This document shows positions 56,450-64,000 of a stretch of DNA of 64,000 bases, piece by piece. The DNA is taken from NCBI GenBank assembly GCA_900104855.1, contig FNSS01000001.1:7139001-7203000 (forward strand). The letters run 5' to 3'. Each line of letters opens with the position of its first letter. The stretch's first letter is position 1. The stretch comes from Rhizobiales bacterium GAS188. Its GTDB lineage: Bacteria; Pseudomonadota; Alphaproteobacteria; Rhizobiales; Beijerinckiaceae. The notes beneath the pieces are model-generated. The model was not told where the DNA came from, ran no database searches, and saw only the letters and a list, made by a program, of their open reading frames with translations. The position numbers were made by a program, and so were the translations under genes.

Positions 56450-57439
56450 ATGGCCATATTGGTGACCGGTGGCGCCGGCTATATCGGCAGCCACATGGTG
56501 CTTGAGCTCCTCGATGCCGGCGAGGCCGTGGTGGTGCTCGACGATGTGTCGACGGGTTTCGCCTGGGCGGTGCCGGCCGGCGCCACCTTCATCCGCGGCG
56601 ATGCCGGCGATCCAGCCCTCGTCCTGCGGATGATCGCCGAACATGGAATCGAGGCGATCGCGCATTTCGCGGCTAAGATCGTGGTCCCTGAATCGGTGTC
56701 CGATCCGCTCGGTTATTATCTCGGCAACACGGTCAAATCGCGCAACCTGATCGAGGCTGCGGTGCGCGGCGGCGTCAAGCAGCTGATCTTCTCGTCCACC
56801 GCGGCGGTCTACGGCAATCCGCGCGAAAACCCGGTCGGCGAAGATGCCGTGCTCGATCCCGTCTCGCCCTATGGCCGCTCGAAGCTGATGACCGAATGGA
56901 TGCTCCAGGATGCCGGGCGGGCTCACGGGCTGCGCCATGTGGTGCTGCGCTATTTCAACGTCGCCGGGGCCGATCCGAAGGGACGCTCCGGGCAATCGAC
57001 GCCGCGCGCCACGCATCTGATCAAGGCCGGCGTGCAGACCGCGCTCGGGCAGCGCCCCTATCTCGAGGTGTTCGGCACCGATTATCCGACACCGGACGGC
57101 TCCTGCCTGCGCGATTACATCCAGGTGACTGATCTCGCCCGCGCCCATCTCGCGGCGCTCGCCCATCTGCGCCGCGGCGGCGACAGCCTGACCTTGAATT
57201 GCGGCTATGGCAGCGGCTTCTCGGTGCTCGAGGTGGTCGAGGTGGTCAAGCGCGTCTCGGGCGTGGATTTCGAGGTGAGGCTCTCGCCGCGGCGCCCCGG
57301 CGATCCGGCCGCCATCATCGCCAAGGCCGATCGCATCCGGGCCGAGCTCGGCTGGACGCCACAGCATGAGGATCTCGACGAGATCGTCACCCAGGCGCTC
57401 ACCTGGGAGAAGCGACTCATCGATCGGCGCGCCGCCTGA
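56450..57439 (+). CDS. galE: UDP-glucose 4-epimerase
   Basis: A 329-residue SDR interconverting UDP-glucose and UDP-galactose. The NAD loop is GGAGYIGSHMV, the catalytic Ser is in FSSTAAVYGNP, YGRSK carries Tyr and Lys, and RYFNVAGADPKG and DGSCLRDYIQVTDLA are substrate segments. AAGGAGA precedes ATG 56450. The downstream lytic transglycosylase starts directly after the stop, so the two are co-transcribed. Confidence 0.95.
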   Translation: MAILVTGGAGYIGSHMVLELLDAGEAVVVLDDVSTGFAWAVPAGATFIRGDAGDPALVLRMIAEHGIEAIAHFAAKIVVPESVSDPLGYYLGNTVKSRNLIEAAVRGGVKQLIFSSTAAVYGNPRENPVGEDAVLDPVSPYGRSKLMTEWMLQDAGRAHGLRHVVLRYFNVAGADPKGRSGQSTPRATHLIKAGVQTALGQRPYLEVFGTDYPTPDGSCLRDYIQVTDLARAHLAALAHLRRGGDSLTLNCGYGSGFSVLEVVEVVKRVSGVDFEVRLSPRRPGDPAAIIAKADRIRAELGWTPQHEDLDEIVTQALTWEKRLIDRRAA

Positions 57440-57440
57440 G

Positions 57441-58688
57441 GTGCGCGTTTCGCGGTCGCGTACCGCTTTCGTCCTTGCGCTTGCGGCATTCGTCGTAGGC
57501 GCCCTTCCCGCAACCGCGAGCGCGGCCCCAAAGGCCGCAGCTGCCACCAAACCCGCCGCCCGCCCGGCGGATGACAACCGTGCCTTCCAGGCCTTCCTCA
57601 CGGGGCTGTGGCCCGATGCGCAACAGGCCGGCGTGTCGCGCGAGACATTTGACCTCGCCCTTGTCGGCCTGCGTCTCGACACATCGGTCCTCGATCACAC
57701 CCGCAAACAGGCGGAATTCGAACGCACGATCCGCGATTATCTCGCCGCGACGGTCTCCGGCGGCCAGGTCGAGAAGGGCCGCGCGCTTGCGGCGCGCTGG
57801 AGCGAGGCGCTCGCCGTCATCGAGCGGCGCTTCGGCGTCGACCGCAACATTCTCGTCGCCCTATGGGGGCTGGAATCGGGATATGGCACGGGCATCGGCG
57901 GCAAGGACGTCATCTCGTCACTGGCGAGCTTGGCCTTTATCGGCTTCCGCGACGGGTTGTTCCGCGACGAATTGATCGATGCGCTGGTGATCCTCGAGCA
58001 GGGCCATGTGGCGCGCCCCGACATGAAGGGGTCCTGGGCGGGCGCCATGGGCCAGGCGCAGTTCATGCCGTCGAGCTTCCTGAAATATGCCACCGCCTAC
58101 GATGGTGGGGCCCGCAAGGACATCTGGGCGAACCCGCGCGACGTCCTCACCTCGATCGCCAATTTTCTCAAGGCCAATGGCTGGCGCGCCGGCCTGCCCT
58201 GGGGCCTTGAGGTGGTGCTGCCGCAAAGCTTCGATTACGGCGTGTCGCAGGCCGCATTCAGCGAATGGAAGCGGCGTGGCCTGTCGCGCGCCGATGGCGG
58301 CCCCATGCCTGCTTCGGGCGAGGCCCTTCTGTTCTTCCCGGCCGGCTGGCGTGGCCCGGCCTTCCTGATCACCGAGAATTTCTTCGTGATCAAGAACTAC
58401 AACACCTCTGATTCCTATGCCCTGTCGGTCGGGGTGCTGGCCGACCGCATCGGCGGCGCGTCGGGGCTCCGCGCCGCCTGGCCGGCCGTCATCGACGGGC
58501 TCGACCACGCCAGGCTCCTCGAGGTGCAAAAGCTCCTTCGAGCGCTCGGTCTCTATGACGACAAGCTCGATGGGCGCCTCGGACCAGCTTTGCGCGCCGC
58601 CGCAAGAGGGTTCCAGGCAGGCCACGGCCTCGTCCCCGACGGGTTCCCGACGCCCGAACTCCTCGCCAAATTGCGCGCCGCGCATTGA
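57441..58688 (+). CDS. Lytic murein transglycosylase (MltB family)
   Basis: A 415-residue periplasmic enzyme that cleaves glycan strands to 1,6-anhydro products. Signal peptide about 1-29; SLT_2 domain with catalytic Glu145 (LWGLESGYGTGIG), GSWAGAMGQAQFMPSSFLKYA and WANPRDVLTSIANFL; C-terminal peptidoglycan-binding domain (about 350-412: LLRALGLYDDKLDGRLGPALRAAARGFQ). The GTG 57441 starts one base after the galE stop. It is soluble, with no lipobox. Confidence 0.88.
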   Translation: MRVSRSRTAFVLALAAFVVGALPATASAAPKAAAATKPAARPADDNRAFQAFLTGLWPDAQQAGVSRETFDLALVGLRLDTSVLDHTRKQAEFERTIRDYLAATVSGGQVEKGRALAARWSEALAVIERRFGVDRNILVALWGLESGYGTGIGGKDVISSLASLAFIGFRDGLFRDELIDALVILEQGHVARPDMKGSWAGAMGQAQFMPSSFLKYATAYDGGARKDIWANPRDVLTSIANFLKANGWRAGLPWGLEVVLPQSFDYGVSQAAFSEWKRRGLSRADGGPMPASGEALLFFPAGWRGPAFLITENFFVIKNYNTSDSYALSVGVLADRIGGASGLRAAWPAVIDGLDHARLLEVQKLLRALGLYDDKLDGRLGPALRAAARGFQAGHGLVPDGFPTPELLAKLRAAH

Positions 58689-58733
58689 CGCAAGCGCATG
58701 GTCAAGCCCATATCCCGCCATGAACCGGCGATA

Positions 58734-59972
58734 ATGAAGCTCATGCGTCGCTCCTTTCGCTATGCGGCACTGATTTTGGCGCTTGCCCTGGCATCGGGGC
58801 CGGTGACGCTCGCCAACGCTCAGGAATCCTTCTGGCAACGCTTCATCCGCGCCGGCGCCCCGCCCTCGAAGGCCGCCAAACCTCCCACGATCCGCCCGCC
58901 CTCCTCCGCTAATCAGGGCATCAGCCATGTGGCGCACCGCGCGGCGAGCGTCCGCGAGGCTGCACCGGCCGAGGAGCAGATCAAGACCAAGACCACCCCC
59001 TCGACCGCCATTCTGGTGGTCGGCGATGCGCTCGCCGACAAGCTCGCACAGGGCATCGACCAGGAATTCGCCGATAATCCCGACATCCAGGTGGTGCGCA
59101 AGACCAAATCGGTCTCGAGCCTGACGCGCCTCGACGTGTATGATTGGGTCGAGGGCGCGCGCGCCGCCACTGCCGGGCCCCAGCGTTACGACGTCGCCGT
59201 GATCCTTATCGGCATCAATGACTGGCAGCCGATGCAGAATGGCAGCGTGACGCTCGAGCCGGGCTCGGAGGCCTGGAAGGAGGTCTACGGCAAGAGGGTC
59301 GAGGCGCTGCTCGCCGTGTTCAAGGAGAAGAATATCCCGGTGGTCTGGGTCGGGCTGCCCGTGATGAGCTTCGCCAAATTCTCCGAGCAGCTGCAGGGCC
59401 TCAATGGCATCGTCCGCGAGGCAGTCCATGGGCGCGGCCAGGCTTTCGTCGACCTGCACGACGCCTTTATCGATGAGAACGGCAAATACACCGATACCGG
59501 CCCGGCGATGAACGGCGCCATCGTGAAGCTGCGTACCAGCGATGGGGTGAGCTTCACCAAGGCGGGAGCGCTGAAAGCCGCCTATTTCGCCGATGTCGAG
59601 GTCAAACGCATCCTCGCCGACCGACCGGCCGCGGCGCCGGACGCCGTGGTCGCCTCGCCGGCGCTACCAGGTGCGGCGCCGGCGCCCTCCGCCGCGTCGT
59701 CGGCGGCGCCGAGCAAGGCCGATGTCGAGCGCCTGATCGATCTGATGGCCGGAACCCCGCCCGCAGCCGATGCGGTGCCCCTCATCGCCAAGCTCCCGGA
59801 ACGGCCGATCGTCGGCCCGGTGATCTCGCTCACCACGCCCGAGCGCGCTTCGGACGGCCAGCTCGTACCGCCGGCGGCGGCGCGACCCGTCGCCGCTTCC
59901 TTCGCGGCCGACCCGCTGCGCGCCGCAAAACCCGGCCGATCCGACGATTTCACCTGGCGCCAGTCGCCCTGA
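58734..59972 (+). CDS. DUF459 SGNH-fold protein lacking catalytic Ser and His
   Basis: A 412-residue exported protein: signal peptide about 1-29, Pro-rich linker, then an SGNH/DUF459 domain (about 90-290: TAILVVGDALADKLAQG, VILIGINDWQPM, WVGLPVMSFAKF, FVDLHDAFIDENGKY) and an Ala/Pro-rich tail. In active SGNH hydrolases the first block has GDS and the last DxxH. Here Ala99 and Ser273 replace Ser and His, while Asn162 and Asp270 remain. It is therefore probably a binding or scaffold protein. It lies 46 nt after the lytic transglycosylase, so a peptidoglycan or envelope polymer role is likely. Confidence 0.82.
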   Translation: MKLMRRSFRYAALILALALASGPVTLANAQESFWQRFIRAGAPPSKAAKPPTIRPPSSANQGISHVAHRAASVREAAPAEEQIKTKTTPSTAILVVGDALADKLAQGIDQEFADNPDIQVVRKTKSVSSLTRLDVYDWVEGARAATAGPQRYDVAVILIGINDWQPMQNGSVTLEPGSEAWKEVYGKRVEALLAVFKEKNIPVVWVGLPVMSFAKFSEQLQGLNGIVREAVHGRGQAFVDLHDAFIDENGKYTDTGPAMNGAIVKLRTSDGVSFTKAGALKAAYFADVEVKRILADRPAAAPDAVVASPALPGAAPAPSAASSAAPSKADVERLIDLMAGTPPAADAVPLIAKLPERPIVGPVISLTTPERASDGQLVPPAAARPVAASFAADPLRAAKPGRSDDFTWRQSP

Positions 59973-59980
59973 GCCTGCCC

Positions 59981-60056
59981 GTCACTGCGAGCGAAGCAAT
60001 CCAGGCTCTTACGCCGCTTTGGATCGCTTCGTCGGCACTGCCTCCTCGCAATGACG
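59981..60056. repeat. REP-like palindromic intergenic element
   Basis: GTCACTGCGAGCGAAGCAAT (59981-60000) reappears as the complement at the other end (GGATCGCTTCG, then TCGCAATGAC), making a large imperfect hairpin with arms around 59981-60006 and 60019-60056. Elements of this sequence are widespread between alphaproteobacterial genes. It follows the DUF459 gene. Confidence 0.85.
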
Positions 60057-60122
60057 CTCGCGTTTCGTTCGTGATAAGATCGCCTGTCGGCTATCCGTCC
60101 TTGCCGAGATGAGGAGAAACGC

Positions 60123-60788
60123 GTGCAGCTCTATTCCCTGCCCTTGTCGCCCTACGCCGCCAGGGTGCGCGGCGCGATCTATGCCAAAGGGTTGCCGATC
60201 GAGATCGTGCCGCCGCCCGCCGATTGGCGCAGCTCACCGGAATATCGTTCGATCAATCCGGCGGTGCGCATTCCGGTGCTGCTCCTCGATGACGGGACGG
60301 TGTTGCCGGAATCGGGCGTGATCGTCGAATATCTCGAGGATGCCTACCCGACCCCGTCATTGCGGCCGGACACGGCCGAAGCGCTTTCACGCGTGCGGCT
60401 GATCACGCAAGTTGCCGATCTCTATGTCATGCGGGCCGCCATGCCGCTCTTCGAGCTGCTCGATACGAAGACCCGGAGGGAGGCGACCGTCGCGGCCCAA
60501 TTCGCCAAGCTTGACGAGGGTTTGAGCCATCTCGACGCGATGCTGCTCGCCGGCGAATACGCCTTTCCGGGCCAGCTCACGACGGCCGATGTCTGGCTGA
60601 CGCCGTTGCGCTTCACGATCGAAGGCTTGATGAGATTTGCGCGCAAGCCCAACCTCATCGACCGCCACAAAGCCTTCGCCGCCTACGCCGACACGGCCAA
60701 GCGCGATGCTGCGCTCGGGCGTGTCTGGGACGAGATGGCCGAAGCGCATGAGGATTTTCTGGCGGCGAGGGCGGCAAGCGTTGCCTGA
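60123..60788 (+). CDS. Glutathione S-transferase family protein
   Basis: A 221-residue GST: thioredoxin-like N-domain (about 1-78: YSLPLSPYAARVRGAIYAKGLPIE, RIPVLLLDDGTVLPESGVIVEYLED) and an all-helical C-domain. The N-terminal active-site position is a Ser/Pro type, not Cys. Substrate unknown. The GTG at 60123 follows GAGGAGAAAC. Single gene. Confidence 0.83.
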   Translation: MQLYSLPLSPYAARVRGAIYAKGLPIEIVPPPADWRSSPEYRSINPAVRIPVLLLDDGTVLPESGVIVEYLEDAYPTPSLRPDTAEALSRVRLITQVADLYVMRAAMPLFELLDTKTRREATVAAQFAKLDEGLSHLDAMLLAGEYAFPGQLTTADVWLTPLRFTIEGLMRFARKPNLIDRHKAFAAYADTAKRDAALGRVWDEMAEAHEDFLAARAASVA

Positions 60789-60890
60789 GGGCGACCGAGC
60801 CTTTCTGCTCAACTCCGCGACTGAGGGCGCAGGAGCGCAGACGAAAGACGCATCAGCTCTGCCCTGCCCCGGGCGTGACAAGGCGAGGGA

Positions 60891-61163
60891 TCAGCGCCAG
60901 GGCAGCAATGCCGCCAACAGCCTTTCCAGAAGGCGCGGCAGAAAGGCGCCGGATCGGCCCCGAGCCCCGCCACCATGCCCCAATGGGCGCCACCCGGCCA
61001 TGATCTTGCGAACATGCGCCGATGGGTGCCTTTCCGGCCACCAGCCCACGTTGCGCAGCAGCGACCGACTAGCGGCGAAAGCTGGGGCCGGCCGCAGCTC
61101 CGGAAGCGAGGCAGCGGCTCGAGCGGTGGCTCGAGTGGTGGCTTGGGCGTTCATGCGCGACAT
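60891..61163 (-). CDS. Small basic protein of unknown function
   Basis: A 90-residue Arg/Ala-rich open frame ([19 protein letters not shown]..., ending [13 protein letters not shown]) with a near-perfect AGGAGG five bases before its ATG at 61163. It has no recognised domain; the C-terminal third may be an amphipathic helix. The ribosome site is the main support. It could be a recent or spurious gene in a region with few other features. Confidence 0.4.
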   Translation of the reverse strand: MSRMNAQATTRATARAAASLPELRPAPAFAASRSLLRNVGWWPERHPSAHVRKIMAGWRPLGHGGGARGRSGAFLPRLLERLLAALLPWR

Positions 61164-61256
61164 GGGATCCTCCTGGCGTTGGCGATGGAGGATTATCGAC
61201 CCCTATTCCTGACATCCGACGTCAGGATTTTGCCGGGCTTCAGGATCTCCGCTGCA

Positions 61257-61388
61257 TTAAAGCCGCGGGGCGATCGATGCTCCCTGCCCGCCGGACGGCA
61301 GTCGAAGCGCCAGTGCAAGTCTGTTGGCGGAAAGGTCGCGCGCGGCAAGTTCGCGCTTGAGGACGCGGCCGGGATGAACAGGAAGCAT
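61257..61388 (-). pseudogene. Truncated HigA-type antitoxin remnant
   Basis: From ATG 61388, with GAGGAG upstream, the frame encodes [20 protein letters not shown] followed by [13 protein letters not shown]. This is the N-terminal helix-turn-helix part of HigA antitoxins. It then leaves the family and stops after 43 residues. The expected second half of the DNA-binding domain is missing in all frames, and no HigB toxin was recognised upstream, where gltD ends. This looks like a decayed toxin-antitoxin module. Confidence 0.55.
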
Positions 61389-61474
61389 ATCGTTGCGCTC
61401 CTCAGTGCCAGCGCCGCCAATCGCCATATACATCCCGCGACTCGTTACGAGCCATGCCTGGCGCGGCATCGCAA

Positions 61475-62896
<1,422 letters not shown>

Positions 62897-63015
62897 TCTA
62901 TCCTACGTCAACCTTCGTTTGCGCCCCGCATTGGGGGCGGCAGGGCTTCCGATCCGACGACAGCTAGGCTCGATCGGAGCTACCGAAGCCATCGAGCCGC
63001 GTCGCTGCCCATCCT

Positions 63016-63630
63016 TCAGGCAGCAACCTTGGCGCTTTCGATACCGAGTGCTGCCTCGCTGCGGGCGATCCAGGCGCGCACGGCCGGGCGCGCCGCCAGA
63101 TCGAAACCACCCTCATGCGCGAGGCGCGTGTAGGCCAGAAGTGAGATATCGGCAATGCTCAGCCGATCGTCCACGAAGAAGGAGCGTCCCGTCAGCAGCT
63201 TCTCCATGAGGTCGAGCGCCGCTTCGCCGCGCTCGACCCGTTGCGGCTCGCGCGCTTCCTTCGCCCAGCCGAGATACACCATGTGGAAGCGACAGACCGC
63301 CACATAGGGCTCGTGGTTGTACTGTTCCCATGCCAGGAGCTCGTCGACCTTGGCCTGCAGGAAAAGATCCTGCGGCAGGAGTTCCGTGCCGGCCGCGAGA
63401 TAGCGGATGATCGCGTTCGACTGCGCCAGCGCCCGCCCGTCGGCGAGCTCGATCGTCGGCACCTGTCCCAAAGGGTTAAGCTGCAGGAATTGCGGCGTGC
63501 GGCTCTCCCCTTTCATGATGTCGACCGGCACCCAGCTATAGGGCAATTTGAGGAAATCGGCCGTGTATTTGACCTTCAGGCAATTGCCTGAACGCAAATC
63601 GCCGTAGATCCTCATGGCTTGGCTCATCAT
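63016..63630 (-). CDS. Glutathione S-transferase family protein between gltB and gltD
   Basis: A 204-residue GST (from MMSQAMRIYGDL). N-domain: GNCLKVKYTADFLKLPYSWVPVD, PLGQVPTIELADGRALAQSNAIIRYLA; C-domain: FVDDRLSIADISLLAYTRLAHEGGFDL. A Ser/Asn-type active site is likely. GGAG lies upstream of ATG 63630; an ATG at 63615 is also possible. It lies 20 nt after gltB and 119 nt before gltD, so it is probably in the gltBD operon. Its link to glutamate synthesis is not known. Confidence 0.83.
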   Translation of the reverse strand: MMSQAMRIYGDLRSGNCLKVKYTADFLKLPYSWVPVDIMKGESRTPQFLQLNPLGQVPTIELADGRALAQSNAIIRYLAAGTELLPQDLFLQAKVDELLAWEQYNHEPYVAVCRFHMVYLGWAKEAREPQRVERGEAALDLMEKLLTGRSFFVDDRLSIADISLLAYTRLAHEGGFDLAARPAVRAWIARSEAALGIESAKVAA

Positions 63631-63650
63631 TTGGCTCCGGGTCGCCATCG

Positions 63651-64000
63651 TCATTCGCCTGCTAGCGCGAAGGCGGGCATGGCCCGTTCGGCATTCAGCT
63701 CGGCGAGCGCGCGCCGATATTCGACGGGCATCACCTTGCGGAATTTGGGCAGATACTCGTCCCAATGATCGAGGATGAGCTTGGCCCGTCCCGACCCAGT
63801 ATAGGCCGCGTGCTTGGCGATCAGCTGGTGCAGCCGCTCGCCGTCAAAGCGGTCCATATCGGCCATGACGTCGACGAGGCCATGGCCCTCGAGATCGCCG
63901 CCATGATGATGCAGGCGCTGCATCATCACCTCTTCCTCCTCGACCGGCTCGAGATCGACCATCGAGAGGTTGCAGCGTTTGGCGAAGGACCCGTCCTCGT
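63651..64000 (-). CDS. gltB: Glutamate synthase large subunit, C-terminal end (partial)
   Basis: Only the last 115 or so codons are in the window, with the 5' part outside. The segment reads SFAKRCN, then MVDLEPVEEEEVM and HDYERLHQLI-like GERLHQLIAKHAAYTGSGRAKLILDHWDEYLPKFRKVMPVEYRRAL. This is the characteristic GltB C-terminal tail. The GST gene follows 20 nt later, then gltD. Confidence 0.9.
   Translation of the reverse strand, partial: EDGSFAKRCNLSMVDLEPVEEEEVMMQRLHHHGGDLEGHGLVDVMADMDRFDGERLHQLIAKHAAYTGSGRAKLILDHWDEYLPKFRKVMPVEYRRALAELNAERAMPAFALAGE

Overview
The window is high-GC DNA from an alphaproteobacterium, most likely a member of the Hyphomicrobiales (Rhizobiales). The evidence is the glyA-nrdR-ribD-ribE-ribH-nusB-thiL string, the dnaG-rpoD pair, FzlA beside queG, a DnaG without zinc ligands, and an ECF sigma factor paired with an NrsF-type anti-sigma. 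The genus cannot be fixed. No tRNA, rRNA, CRISPR array, prophage or intact insertion sequence was seen. The first and last genes, the anti-sigma and gltB, are cut by the window ends.

Region 1 (1-4936) is the most interesting part. An ECF sigma factor and its membrane anti-sigma face a five-gene operon: two tandem secreted four-cysteine precursor peptides (BufA/DUF2282), an MNIO enzyme (BufB/DUF692), its partner (BufC/DUF2063) and a DoxX membrane protein. This is a bufferin-type operon for ribosomally made, post-translationally modified, metal-binding peptides. A secreted YHS-domain protein follows. Three near-identical promoter-like elements (GTAAyr-N16-CGAA) lie before the sigma gene, before bufA1 and before the YHS gene, so all appear to form one autoregulated metal-stress regulon. 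A perfect 11-bp hairpin separates the precursors from the enzymes.

Region 2 (5176-24635) is mostly housekeeping: an acyl-CoA ligase, a periplasmic gamma-glutamyltransferase, the riboflavin/NusB/ThiL/NrdR/GlyA string, PpiD, a DenD-type dehydrogenase, an RlpA-like protein, a 6PGDH-like dehydrogenase, a GT87 glycosyltransferase, an M24 aminopeptidase, a dGTPase-like enzyme and an ErpA-type iron-sulfur carrier.

Region 3 (24835-41558) holds a large unknown exported protein with a good promoter and terminator, speE/speD, fzlA, queG, an SDR enzyme, an OlsB-like acyltransferase, a hybrid histidine kinase, a homocysteine methyltransferase, a class III cyclase, a formamidase-like protein, a small RecD-like helicase and an Hsp70-like ATPase without a substrate-binding domain.

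Region 4 (41990-53293) carries a complete livKHMGF-type ABC transporter, small membrane proteins, a GreA/B-like factor, and rpoD with dnaG upstream. Region 5 (53550-64000) is cell-envelope and nitrogen metabolism: a beta-barrel protein, galU, galE, a lytic transglycosylase, a DUF459 protein that lacks catalytic residues, two GST-family genes, a decayed HigA antitoxin, and gltB/gltD with a GST gene between them.

A recurrent oddity is short tandem duplication (12-18 bp units, about a dozen loci) at gene starts, gene ends and linkers. In coding sequence the unit is usually a multiple of three.
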